Source: Sulfurimonas sp. | Lineage (GTDB): Bacteria; Campylobacterota; Campylobacteria; Campylobacterales; Sulfurimonadaceae | Direction: 5' to 3' | Assembly: GCF_029027405.1 (NCBI RefSeq) | Contig: NZ_CP093396.1 | Span: forward strand, 682,001-746,000 | DNA length: 64,000 bases | Shown here: piece after piece, positions 1 to 8,312 of the stretch | How the letters are laid out: every line of letters starts with the position of its first letter | Numbering within the stretch: the stretch's first letter is position 1 | Position numbers and translations under genes: made by a program | Notes under the pieces: model-generated | What the model was told of the DNA's origin: nothing | The model's input: only the letters and a program-made list of their open reading frames with translations | Database searches by the model: none

Positions 1-1
1 T

Positions 2-826
2 ATAGTACAAGTTAAGTATGATACACCTGCTCCAATCAAAGAGATGCGAGAGAAATTAAAGGGTAATAAAATCTTTAGTGGAGCGTCTATTACAGAATTT
101 GGCTCTCCTGATGAAGTCATTATTCGCATGAAGAGTACAAGTGGAAGCGTTACGGTAGATATCGGTGATATGACAAGAGAGGCCCTAAAGGGGACAGGAA
201 ACTTTGAGATTCGCCGTGTGGATATTGTTGGTCCAACAGTTGGAGCAGAGTTAAAAGAAAAAGGTATGATGTCTTTAGTATTAGCTATGTTTGGCATCTT
301 GATTTATGTAGCCTTTAGATTTGAGTGGCGTTTTGCTGTTGCATCTATAATAGCACTAATACATGATATATCTTTAGCTTTAGGTGCTATTACATTGGTA
401 GGCTTAGATGTAAACTTAGATGTATTAGCAGCACTTCTGACTATTTTAGGTTATTCACTTAACGATACTATCATTGTATTTGACCGTATTCGTGAAGGTG
501 TTACAAGCTCAAAAAATACAGACCTAACGGAAATTATTAATGAGTCAGTCACAAGAACACTAGCAAGAACAACTCTAACTTCACTTACAACATTCTTTGT
601 TGTATTTACGCTATTTATGTTTGGTGGTGAGATTATTCACGCTTTTGCATTTACACTTCTTGTAGGTGTTGTTGTAGGTACATACTCATCAGTTTTTGTT
701 GCATCTCCTATACTTCTTTGGTTTGGATTTGATGTAAAAGCTTACCATGTTAAACTGGCAGCCAAAACAAAAAGAGAAGCAGAAAAACAGCGCATGCGTG
801 ATCAGTACGAGTCTGGAGTGATGTAA
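2..826 (+). CDS. secF: Protein translocase subunit SecF (5'-truncated by window edge)
   Basis: Inner-membrane subunit of the SecDF complex, which uses the proton gradient to help move proteins through SecYEG. The open frame runs in from the left edge, so the true start lies outside the window; the first in-frame ATG (44) is internal. About 274 residues are visible. A periplasmic stretch is followed by hydrophobic helices including MSLVLAMFGILIYVAFRFEW. Family motifs follow: the TM segment with ALLTILGYSLNDTIIVFDRIRE, and then TRTLARTTLTSLTTF. The C-terminus is basic (KTKREAEKQRMRDQ), as is usual for the cytosolic tail. In related genomes secD lies just upstream, and leuS follows here as in H. 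pylori and C. jejuni. Identification is firm. Confidence 0.95.
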   Translation: MVQVKYDTPAPIKEMREKLKGNKIFSGASITEFGSPDEVIIRMKSTSGSVTVDIGDMTREALKGTGNFEIRRVDIVGPTVGAELKEKGMMSLVLAMFGILIYVAFRFEWRFAVASIIALIHDISLALGAITLVGLDVNLDVLAALLTILGYSLNDTIIVFDRIREGVTSSKNTDLTEIINESVTRTLARTTLTSLTTFFVVFTLFMFGGEIIHAFAFTLLVGVVVGTYSSVFVASPILLWFGFDVKAYHVKLAAKTKREAEKQRMRDQYESGVM

Positions 827-904
827 CCTCTTTAGTTCTCTCTCTCTTGAGATGGAACTAGATTCACTATCCACATAATTTTCCTTTCAGTCACCCCTTA
901 AGAT

Positions 905-918
905 TCTTTTTGTATAAT
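905..918 (+). promoter_or_regulatory. Probable sigma-70 promoter (extended -10)
   Basis: The sequence TTCTTTTTGTATAAT ends at 918. A T-rich run followed by TG and a perfect TATAAT, without a clear -35 box, is the usual Campylobacterota sigma-70 pattern. It lies 27 nt before the start at 945, so it probably drives the small membrane protein gene and possibly leuS and the genes after it. Confidence 0.55.
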
Positions 919-944
919 CACTTCAATAAAATTAAGGAATTGTG

Positions 945-1283
945 ATGGATTGGGGTAAAGTTATTTATGTGTTTTTCTCTTTAATGAGTTTAACATCAAT
1001 CGCGGGATTTTTATATGAGCATAGTGCTGTTGCACTTTTTGTTGCAGGAAGTTTAAATTTAGTTTCAACAGTATTAAAAATAGGAGTAAGAAATTTACTC
1101 TCAGCTGAACTTTTAGCTTCATCTTTAGTTGCAGATTTACACTTGATTCCAGCATTTATATATTTGGAAGTTATTGGAAACTTAGAATGGGCTATTGCTT
1201 TAACAATAGGAGCTTTAATTGCTAACTTATTTTCAGTAGGACTTATTTATATAGAGAGTTCAAAAATTCACGATGAGTATTAG
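945..1283 (+). CDS. Small integral membrane protein (DUF6394-like)
   Basis: About 112 residues and strongly hydrophobic, with three to four predicted membrane helices (for example [19 protein letters not shown] and [20 protein letters not shown]). The ATG at 945 is preferred over the adjacent GTG at 942 because it sits at a better distance from AAGGA at 935-939. The gene occupies the position of the uncharacterised gene between secF and leuS in H. pylori and C. jejuni. From memory it resembles the DUF6394 family, but I cannot confirm that without a profile search. No function is known to me. It precedes leuS by 8 nt and is likely cotranscribed with it. Confidence 0.7.
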   Translation: MDWGKVIYVFFSLMSLTSIAGFLYEHSAVALFVAGSLNLVSTVLKIGVRNLLSAELLASSLVADLHLIPAFIYLEVIGNLEWAIALTIGALIANLFSVGLIYIESSKIHDEY

Positions 1284-1291
1284 GAGTAAAG

Positions 1292-3745
1292 TTGGAATAT
1301 AACTCACAACTTATAGAAAAAAAATGGCAAGATTATTGGGCAGAACATAAAAGTTTTGAGCCAAGCGAAGATTTTACAAAAGAAAAAAAATATATACTAA
1401 GTATGTTCCCTTTTCCAAGTGGAAGACTCCATATGGGGCATGTTAGAAATTATTCTATAAGTGATGCTTTTGCGCGTTTTCATCGTCAACTTGGAAAAAA
1501 TGTACTTCATCCGATTGGTTTTGATAGTTTTGGAATGCCTGCTGAAAATGCTGCTATTAAAAATAATGCTAATCCAAAAACATGGACTTATGACAACATA
1601 GATTATATGAAAGGTGAGTTTAAATCATTAGGTTTTTCCTTTTCAAAAACAAGAGAACTTGCGACTAGTGATGAACTTTACACTAAGTTTGAACAAGGTT
1701 TTATTATCGATATGTTTGAGAGTGGACTTCTTTATCGTGAAAAAGGTTTACTAAACTGGTGCCCACATGATCAAACAGTTTTAGCAAATGAGCAAGTAGT
1801 AGATGGTTGTTGTTGGAGATGTGACACGCCAATAGTCAAAAAAGATATGAATCAGTATTATTTTAAAATAACAAAGTATGCTGATGAACTTCTTGACTCG
1901 TTAAAAAAACTTGATGGCGGATGGCCAAAACAAGTTTTAACTATGCAAGAAAATTGGATAGGAAAATCAAATGGTCTCGCCTTTGATCTTTTCTTTGATG
2001 AGAGTTCGTTATCAGTTTTAAATAATGAATTTAAAAACTTTGATGTTTTTACAACTCGTCCTGATACTATTTATGGAGTAAGTTATACAGCTTTAGCGCC
2101 TGAACATAAAATAGTTACTTATATGATTGAAAATAAACTTTTAAGTCATGATGTTATATCTCAAATAAAAGATATGAAAAATACATCATCAATAGATAGA
2201 CAAAAAGAAAAAAAAGGAATCTCTCTAGGACTAAATGTGATTCATCCATTAACGGGCAAAAAAGTACCAGTTTGGATTGCTAATTTTGTTCTTATGGATT
2301 ATGGCTCTGGAGCTGTTATGGCTGTTCCTGCCCATGATGATAGAGATTTTGATTTTGCGAAAAAGTACTCATTAGAAATTAATGCAGTTATTAACCCAAA
2401 AGAGGGTGAACATGATTTTAGTGCATCTGCATTTACAGATGCTGGAATACTTTTTAATTCAGCAGAATTTGATGGACTTAATTCTAAAAAATCTCAATAC
2501 AATATTATTAAATATTTTGAAGAAAATAAAATAGGTCAAAAAACTACAAACTATAAATTAAAAGATTGGGGTGTTTCTCGTCAGAGATATTGGGGTGCTC
2601 CTATCCCTTTTGTTCATTGTGACTCTTGTGGTTTGGTAATGGAGAAAAAAGAAAATCTTCCTATTGCACTTCCAGCGGATGTTGAGATAACAGGAGAAGG
2701 AAATCCTCTTGATAAGCATCCAACTTGGAAACATTGTAAATGTCCAGAGTGTGGTAAAGATGCTGTTCGTGAAACAGATACAATGGATACTTTTGTTGAG
2801 TCTTCTTGGTATTTTTTACGCTTTTGTGCATCTGAGGCTAACTGGGAACAGGAAGCTTTTTCAAAAGAGCAGATAAAGTATTGGATGGGTGTTGACCAGT
2901 ATATTGGTGGTATTGAACATGCCATTTTGCATTTGCTCTATGCACGATTCTTTACTAAAGTTTTTCGTGATTTAGGTTATATTGATTTTGATGAACCGTT
3001 TGACAACTTATTAACTCAAGGTATGGTTTTAAAAGATGGTGCTAAGATGAGCAAGTCAAAAGGAAATACAGTTGACCCAGATGCCATCATACAAAAATAT
3101 GGGGCTGATACGGCAAGACTTTTTATACTTTTTGCTGCTCCTCCAACACAAGAGTTAGAATGGAATGATAATGCAGTAGAAGGAGCATACAAATTTATAA
3201 AAAGATTTAGTGATAGAAGTTCACATATTGTTAAAACTGATAATATTCCTTCAATCGAACATGCTACTCTTTCTAAAGATGAAAAATATGCAAGAAAGAA
3301 AGTTTATGAAGCCCTTGTAAGAGCAAATGAAGTATATAATGAAAAATATACTTTTAATACTTTAATAGCAGGATCAATGGAAGCAATGAACGCGCTTAAT
3401 GCTCAAAGTAATTCAGATGTATGGAGTGAAGGTTTTTGGATTTTAAGTTCGATTTTAGAGCCAATTATTCCGCATATTTGTTGGGAAATAAGTGAAACAT
3501 ATTTTACTTTAAATAATTTAAACTCTCAAAAAGTTTTAGATGAAGTTTTTGTAGAAGATTCTATTACTTTAGGTGTTTCAATAAACGGAAAAAGAAGATG
3601 CGAGATAGAGATAGCTACTGATGAATCAAAAGAAAACATCATATCTATTGCCAAAGAAAAAGCTGAAAAATGGTTAGAAGGCAAGACAATAGTAAAAGAA
3701 ATAGTTATTCCTAAAAAACTTGTTAACTTGGTTATAAAAGGTTAA
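1292..3745 (+). CDS. leuS: Leucyl-tRNA synthetase
   Basis: Class I aminoacyl-tRNA synthetase that charges tRNA-Leu in the cytoplasm. It has 817 residues, normal for bacterial LeuRS. The HIGH-type motif HMGH is at residues 47-50 within [15 protein letters not shown], and the KMSKS motif is at 585-589 ([14 protein letters not shown]). Between them lie the CP1 editing domain (TTRPDTIYG, then [19 protein letters not shown]) and a zinc-type insert with Cys pairs (CDSCG, CPECG). The C-terminal anticodon-binding and final small domain (NGKRR...VNLVIKG) are present. The start is TTG at 1292, chosen because AGGAG at 1282-1286 lies just upstream and the [16 protein letters not shown] beginning is typical. 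The next gene begins 2 nt after the stop. Confidence 0.97.
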   Translation: MEYNSQLIEKKWQDYWAEHKSFEPSEDFTKEKKYILSMFPFPSGRLHMGHVRNYSISDAFARFHRQLGKNVLHPIGFDSFGMPAENAAIKNNANPKTWTYDNIDYMKGEFKSLGFSFSKTRELATSDELYTKFEQGFIIDMFESGLLYREKGLLNWCPHDQTVLANEQVVDGCCWRCDTPIVKKDMNQYYFKITKYADELLDSLKKLDGGWPKQVLTMQENWIGKSNGLAFDLFFDESSLSVLNNEFKNFDVFTTRPDTIYGVSYTALAPEHKIVTYMIENKLLSHDVISQIKDMKNTSSIDRQKEKKGISLGLNVIHPLTGKKVPVWIANFVLMDYGSGAVMAVPAHDDRDFDFAKKYSLEINAVINPKEGEHDFSASAFTDAGILFNSAEFDGLNSKKSQYNIIKYFEENKIGQKTTNYKLKDWGVSRQRYWGAPIPFVHCDSCGLVMEKKENLPIALPADVEITGEGNPLDKHPTWKHCKCPECGKDAVRETDTMDTFVESSWYFLRFCASEANWEQEAFSKEQIKYWMGVDQYIGGIEHAILHLLYARFFTKVFRDLGYIDFDEPFDNLLTQGMVLKDGAKMSKSKGNTVDPDAIIQKYGADTARLFILFAAPPTQELEWNDNAVEGAYKFIKRFSDRSSHIVKTDNIPSIEHATLSKDEKYARKKVYEALVRANEVYNEKYTFNTLIAGSMEAMNALNAQSNSDVWSEGFWILSSILEPIIPHICWEISETYFTLNNLNSQKVLDEVFVEDSITLGVSINGKRRCEIEIATDESKENIISIAKEKAEKWLEGKTIVKEIVIPKKLVNLVIKG

Positions 3746-3747
3746 TA

Positions 3748-4251
3748 ATGAAGTATTTGTTAACTTTTTTGATTCTTATAACTCTTACATCTTGTGGTTA
3801 TAGACCAAGTTCAAAACTATCAAAAGGGGTTATGGGAGAGAAGATAAGTACGAGTATTATTATATCTGCTCAAGATCCTGAAAATACTGTGATTATTAAA
3901 GATGCAGTTGATCAAGCAGTCATAGAAGTTTTTCAAGCATCTTTGTGTAAAAAGTCAGAATCTGATACACATTTAGCTTTAAGTATTGCCACTCCATCAT
4001 ATACTCCTATTGTTTATGATTCAGATGGTTTTGTTATTGGTTATAGGATGAGTGTAACTTTGAGTATAATTAGGTATCATAGCGGATTAAGTAAAAAGTA
4101 TACAGCTTCAGGAACATATGATTTTACTGTGGCTGCAAACGCTGTAGTGACTGACCAAGAGAGGTTTGAGGCTATTGGTTTTAGTGCATCAAAAGCGATT
4201 CGTTCATTTGTTGCTCAAGTTTCAGCAGAAGGTGCAAGAGCTAAAAAGTAA
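3748..4251 (+). CDS. lptE: LPS-assembly lipoprotein LptE-like
   Basis: A 167-residue predicted outer-membrane lipoprotein. The N-terminus MKYLLTFLILITLTSCGYRP is a lipoprotein signal peptide with lipobox LTSC and Cys16 as the lipidated residue. CGYRP after the lipobox is characteristic of LptE-type proteins, which plug the LptD barrel and help deliver lipopolysaccharide to the outer surface. The position directly after leuS matches the same gene in H. pylori and C. jejuni, which supports the call. It is separated from leuS by 2 nt and is probably cotranscribed with it. Sequence conservation in this family is low, so the assignment rests on lipobox, size and synteny. Confidence 0.7.
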   Translation: MKYLLTFLILITLTSCGYRPSSKLSKGVMGEKISTSIIISAQDPENTVIIKDAVDQAVIEVFQASLCKKSESDTHLALSIATPSYTPIVYDSDGFVIGYRMSVTLSIIRYHSGLSKKYTASGTYDFTVAANAVVTDQERFEAIGFSASKAIRSFVAQVSAEGARAKK

Positions 4252-4266
4252 AGTGAGGAGATTGTT

Positions 4267-5808
4267 ATGACTATACAAAGTATTATAAAAAAAGCTATAA
4301 AAAGACTTGAGTTAGAAAATAAATTATTAACACCAGATTTTTATGCTGAAGCATTTTGTAAAGAAGCAAAAAAAGCTGGTATGAATACTGAAGACTGTAT
4401 TCATATTGAAAAGTTTTCTAAAACTTTAAACGAAGATACGCAAAAAGAGTTAAAAAATTATAGAATACAAACAATGGGTGAACTTGCTCGTTTTTTAATC
4501 TCAAAGTTAAATAGAACAAACTCAACTATATGTTCAGAACTACTTGAGTCACAAATGCTGTTAACAAAAAGGATTTTGCAAGTCGTTGAGGTTTTACATA
4601 ATCGACAAGCAGGCGAACTTGCGAAGCAAAGTATCAAACTTCTTGGCTCAAATCCAACATCAGTAGAACTTAATCAATTTAGGCAGCATTGGATTAATTT
4701 TATTACAACATATGATGATAGTTTTTTAAATAAATTGGAATATTTTGGTAAAGTTGATAATAGAAATTTAAAAAAGACAATCGAAAATATAAATATTGCA
4801 CTTTCAGATACAAATGAAAATAATTCTGAATTAGTTCGTGTTGCTTCCCTTTTAGTATCTTCATTTGTTCCCTCGATTGCTTCAAGTGTCAATGATAAAA
4901 TAGCGTCACTTAGCCAAAAAATCCAATCCAATCCAACACTGCTAGATAGCATTAGTATTGAGGAAGAAGTTAAAACTATCATTTCTCTTAGAATTGCTCT
5001 AGATAAAGAGAGTGTGAAGGAGATGGTAGAGTCAATTGATGGAGTTTTAGATAAATTATCTTTAAGACTAATCGAGATGATAGAACGCTCAGATGATTCA
5101 ACTATAGAGATACAAAAAATCAAAACTGATTTAGAAAATTATAATGATGGAAGTGTTACAAACTTTAAAATTTCACATAAAAAATTATTGGTTATTGCAA
5201 CTGCTTTAGAAGAAACAACACAAACTTTAAGTAAAGACTTAAGGGGGCACAGTAACGAAGTTAATGCTTTAAGTATAAAAGTTAACAAACTTGAAAAAGA
5301 GCTAAAAGATGCTAAACAAATTTCTAAAGAGGATTTTTTAACTAAACTCTACAATAAAAGAGCCTTAGATGAGTTTATGAAGGTTAAAGAAGCTGAGTAT
5401 AGCAGATATGGGCATAATTTTAGTGTAGTTATGTTTGATTTAGATCACTTTAAAGATGTAAATGATAATTATGGTCATGATGCTGGAGACGCTGTCCTTG
5501 CTGCCTTTGCAAAGATACTTAAAAAAGAAGCTAGAAGTGTAGATATTGTAGGTCGATTTGGTGGAGAAGAATTTATGGCGCTTCTTAGTGAAACAGGAAT
5601 AGAAGGTGGTGTTGTTTTTGCCCAAAAAGTAAGAAAGCATGTTCAAAAAGCTCGTTTTATGTATAAGAATCAAAGAATTCATGTAACAATAAGTTGTGGA
5701 GTAAGTGAAAGAAAAAAATGTACTTCACTTAAAAATGTTGTAACTTCTTCAGATGAAAATCTATATAAAGCAAAAAAAGATGGACGAAATCAGGTAGTAT
5801 ATAAATAA
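4267..5808 (+). CDS. Diguanylate cyclase with N-terminal helical region
   Basis: A 513-residue cytosolic protein. Residues 1 to about 340 are mostly helical with coiled-coil stretches and no obvious membrane segment. The C-terminal GGDEF domain (about 345-513) starts with DFLTKLYNKRALDEFM. It has the metal-binding stretch FDLDHFKDVNDNYGHDAGD and the active-site GGEEF at 432-436. An RSVD motif exactly five residues upstream matches the inhibitory I-site (RxxD), so product inhibition by cyclic di-GMP is expected. It should make cyclic di-GMP from two GTP. It sits between lptE and folC, where related genomes carry an unrelated or shorter gene. A preceding AGTGAGGAG (4251-4259) serves as the ribosome binding site. 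The N-terminal signal is unknown. Confidence 0.88.
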   Translation: MTIQSIIKKAIKRLELENKLLTPDFYAEAFCKEAKKAGMNTEDCIHIEKFSKTLNEDTQKELKNYRIQTMGELARFLISKLNRTNSTICSELLESQMLLTKRILQVVEVLHNRQAGELAKQSIKLLGSNPTSVELNQFRQHWINFITTYDDSFLNKLEYFGKVDNRNLKKTIENINIALSDTNENNSELVRVASLLVSSFVPSIASSVNDKIASLSQKIQSNPTLLDSISIEEEVKTIISLRIALDKESVKEMVESIDGVLDKLSLRLIEMIERSDDSTIEIQKIKTDLENYNDGSVTNFKISHKKLLVIATALEETTQTLSKDLRGHSNEVNALSIKVNKLEKELKDAKQISKEDFLTKLYNKRALDEFMKVKEAEYSRYGHNFSVVMFDLDHFKDVNDNYGHDAGDAVLAAFAKILKKEARSVDIVGRFGGEEFMALLSETGIEGGVVFAQKVRKHVQKARFMYKNQRIHVTISCGVSERKKCTSLKNVVTSSDENLYKAKKDGRNQVVYK

Positions 5809-5810
5809 AT

Positions 5811-6965
5811 ATGTTTTTAGATGATTTTTTATCGGCTAAGCCCCTTTACTATGAAAAGATTGACTACACTCGAATGCCTAGAATTTATGATAGAGTTAAA
5901 TCTTCACTAAATACTCCAAAAATCATACATCTTATTGGCACTAATGGTAAAGGTACAACAGGGCGATTTTTAGCAACTGCTCTTCACTCTATGAACTTTA
6001 AAACTATCCATTACGCTTCTCCTCATATTTTAAAGTTTAATGAAAGAATTTGGATTGATGGAAATGATGTTGATGATAAAGTTCTTCAAGAAGCTCATGT
6101 TAAACTACAAAGTATTTTAACCATATCTGAGTCAAAAGAACTTTCATATTTTGAATATACAACATTGCTTTGTTTAATGATTTGTAAAGAGTGTGATTAT
6201 CTTGTTATGGAAGCTGGACTTGGTGGAGAGCATGATGCAACAGTAGTTTTTGATAAAATTTTAACACTTGTTACACCTATTTCTTATGATCATGAAGCTT
6301 TTTTAGGCACAACTTTACAAGAGATAGCAACAACTAAATTAAATGCAATACAAAATAATGCTATTTTAGCCTTACAAAAAGAGAAAGAAGTATATAAAAT
6401 TGCTAATATATTAGCAAAAGAGAAAAATTTAAATATACAAATATATGATGAACTGCTTAGCAATAATGATAAAATTAAAATAAAAAATATAGCAAAATCA
6501 TTGAAATTAGAGAGTTGTTTAGTAGAAAATTTATCTCATTGCATCTCTGCTTTAAACTTTTTAAATTTAGAATATTGTGAAAGTGATTTTAATAATTCAA
6601 AGTTATTTGGACGTTTAACTTATATTAAAAGCAACATAGTTGTAGATGTAGGTCATAATTCTTTAGCCGCAAAAGCTATAAAAGATGCCTTAAAACCAAA
6701 TAAATTTATTTTGGTGTATAATAGCTACAAAGATAAAGATTATAAAAAAATACTCCAAATCTTAAAGCCAATAATTAAAAGTGTGCAAATTATTGCTATA
6801 AATGATAAAAGAATAGAGTCATACGCACAACTTAAAAAAACTTTAAAAGATTTAGAGATACAATATTCTTTATTTAAAGCTATAACAGATAATGAAAAAT
6901 ACTTAGTATTTGGTTCATTTAGTGTTGTTGAAGCATTTATGAAAAGAAATAAGAGAGTGAATTAA
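5811..6965 (+). CDS. folC: Bifunctional folylpolyglutamate/dihydrofolate synthase
   Basis: A Mur-ligase family enzyme that joins glutamate to dihydropteroate and to tetrahydrofolates. It has 384 residues, slightly short but usual for Campylobacterota. The ATP-binding loop GTNGKGTTGR is near residue 43. The family motifs MEAGLGGEHDATVVF and TPISYDHEAFLG follow, then the C-terminal domain with GRLTYIKSNIVVDVGHN. It starts 2 nt after the diguanylate cyclase stop and ends 3 nt before the M23 peptidase start, so it is part of one long transcription unit. The same order (folC then M23 peptidase genes) occurs in H. pylori. Confidence 0.93.
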   Translation: MFLDDFLSAKPLYYEKIDYTRMPRIYDRVKSSLNTPKIIHLIGTNGKGTTGRFLATALHSMNFKTIHYASPHILKFNERIWIDGNDVDDKVLQEAHVKLQSILTISESKELSYFEYTTLLCLMICKECDYLVMEAGLGGEHDATVVFDKILTLVTPISYDHEAFLGTTLQEIATTKLNAIQNNAILALQKEKEVYKIANILAKEKNLNIQIYDELLSNNDKIKIKNIAKSLKLESCLVENLSHCISALNFLNLEYCESDFNNSKLFGRLTYIKSNIVVDVGHNSLAAKAIKDALKPNKFILVYNSYKDKDYKKILQILKPIIKSVQIIAINDKRIESYAQLKKTLKDLEIQYSLFKAITDNEKYLVFGSFSVVEAFMKRNKRVN

Positions 6966-6968
6966 TAT

Positions 6969-7925
6969 ATGAATGATCATTTTACTATTACAATTAATGA
7001 TGACAATGGTGTAAAACAGTATAACTTGCATCATATAGTGAAGAGAGCAATTCTTTATGCAGTCTCTTTTTTAGGTTTTATAGGTCTGATAGCAGTTGGT
7101 ACAATTCTTTATTTAAATTATTCAGTTGATGAGATAGAGATAAAACGCAAAACCACGCAAAATGCTTATGACAGACTAAAAAGAAAAAATGATGAGCTTG
7201 ACAAAAATATTAAAGATACTCAGTTAGCTTTAATAGCAAAAAAGAGAGAGTTAAATGAAGTATCTGATTCATTGTCAGAAATTGAAGTTTTAATTGGACT
7301 AGCACCTGTTAGTGATATGTCACTTCAAGAAAGGGTTAATCTAACAAAAGTTAATTCTCAGCAAATGGCAACTCTTATGCAGTTTATTCCTAATGGTTCA
7401 CCAATTAAGTATAAAGGTGTAACTAGTAAATATGGTTATAGAGTGCATCCAACCTTAAAGAGAAAAGAATTTCATCGTGGTTTAGATATGAGAGCGAAGA
7501 TGAATACGCCTGTGTATGCAACCGCAGATGGTATAGTAGAGTGGGCAGGTACTCACAAAAGAAGTGGCTTTGGAAAATTAGTTATTTTACAACACAACTA
7601 CGGTTTTCGAGCATATTTTGGTCATTTAAACAAAATTGTGATAAAATCAGGAAAATTTGTAAAAAAAGGTGATCTAATCGCTTATACAGGTAATTCAGGT
7701 ATGAGTAGCGGCCCGCATTTACATTATGAATTGAGATTTATTCAACGCACAGTAAATCCCTTTTACTTTGTTAAATGGAATGTAAAAAACTATAAAAAAA
7801 TATTTGATAAGGAAAAAAAAATACCATGGCAATCTTTAATAACGGCGACACAACACATCAAAGTACCAAACCCGACACAAACACTACCATCATCACAGCT
7901 GGCTCTACAATTAAAGGGGAGATGA
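6969..7925 (+). CDS. M23 family peptidoglycan endopeptidase (Csd1/Csd2-like)
   Basis: A 318-residue membrane-anchored murein hydrolase. One membrane helix (about residues 27-50) is followed by a coiled coil (about 55-107) and a LytM domain. The zinc ligands are visible: HRGLD gives H169 and D173, and GPHLHYE gives H250 and H252, so the enzyme should be active. In H. pylori the equivalent position holds csd1 and csd2, whose products cut peptide crosslinks to create helical cell shape; here there is a single copy. The last 33 or so codons overlap the bactofilin gene in another frame (7826-7925), so this tail (VPNPTQTLPSS and following) is low-complexity and probably constrained by the other gene. 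The cell-shape role is inferred from synteny and domain content. Confidence 0.9.
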   Translation: MNDHFTITINDDNGVKQYNLHHIVKRAILYAVSFLGFIGLIAVGTILYLNYSVDEIEIKRKTTQNAYDRLKRKNDELDKNIKDTQLALIAKKRELNEVSDSLSEIEVLIGLAPVSDMSLQERVNLTKVNSQQMATLMQFIPNGSPIKYKGVTSKYGYRVHPTLKRKEFHRGLDMRAKMNTPVYATADGIVEWAGTHKRSGFGKLVILQHNYGFRAYFGHLNKIVIKSGKFVKKGDLIAYTGNSGMSSGPHLHYELRFIQRTVNPFYFVKWNVKNYKKIFDKEKKIPWQSLITATQHIKVPNPTQTLPSSQLALQLKGR

Positions 7926-8260
7926 ACCTTTCTTGCAATTTATACGTAGATGGAGAATTTGAAGGTGTTATTAATTCAAAAAAAGAAGTGAATATAGGGA
8001 AAAATGGTCATATTAAAGGTGATGTAACTACAAAAAGACTTGTTGTTCAAGGCTATATAGAAGGTAGTATTAATGCTGGTAGAGTAGAAATTAAAGCAGC
8101 GGGACGCGTTAATGGAACTATCGAATCTTCAGAGCTTGTAATTGAGGCAAAAGGTATTTTTGAAGGGACTAGTGCTGTAAAAGGTGTGTCTCCTGTCCCA
8201 ACTCCAGAAAAGCTACAAATAAGCAAAGTTGAAGAAACTAAAGTAAGCCTAACAAAATAA
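7826..8260 (+). CDS. ccmA: Bactofilin family cytoskeletal protein (CcmA-like)
   Basis: A 144-residue bactofilin. The core (about residues 22-115) is a beta-helix of repeated short strands such as GSTIKGEMNLSCNLYVDGEF and GRVNGTIESSELVIEAKG. Bactofilins polymerise without nucleotide and scaffold cell-wall enzymes; in H. pylori CcmA works with Csd1/Csd2 in helical shape. The ATG at 7826 follows an AAGGAAAAAAAA purine run (7808-7819), giving a good ribosome binding site inside the peptidase gene. That produces a 100-nt overlap with the upstream CDS in a different frame. A strong hairpin follows the stop codon. Domain call is firm; the shape role is inferred from neighbours. Confidence 0.92.
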   Translation: MAIFNNGDTTHQSTKPDTNTTIITAGSTIKGEMNLSCNLYVDGEFEGVINSKKEVNIGKNGHIKGDVTTKRLVVQGYIEGSINAGRVEIKAAGRVNGTIESSELVIEAKGIFEGTSAVKGVSPVPTPEKLQISKVEETKVSLTK

Positions 8261-8293
8261 ATCTCTTCCTATGCTTTGCATAGGAAGAGATTT
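8259..8293 (+). terminator. Perfect 15-bp hairpin between bactofilin and mfd
   Basis: AAATCTCTTCCTATG at 8259-8273 is exactly complementary to CATAGGAAGAGATTT at 8279-8293 around a CTTTG loop; C8274 and G8278 can pair too. The left arm begins in the bactofilin stop codon. No long U tract follows (next bases AACCTCC), so it may be an inefficient terminator or an mRNA stability element rather than a classical terminator. It covers an alternative in-frame start for mfd at 8271, which argues for the start at 8313. Confidence 0.6.
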
Positions 8294-8312
8294 AACCTCC
8301 CCTAGGAAAAAA

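Noticed and set aside
827..904. Terminator after secF (TAGTTC at 833-838 with GAACTA at 855-860)
   Set aside because: A 6-bp stem with a large, partly pairing loop and no T run; too weak to list as a terminator.
8271..8312. Longer mfd start (adds 14 residues)
   Set aside because: The extra start codon is inside the perfect hairpin at 8259-8293 and has no ribosome binding site; ATG 8313 has AGGAAAA in place.
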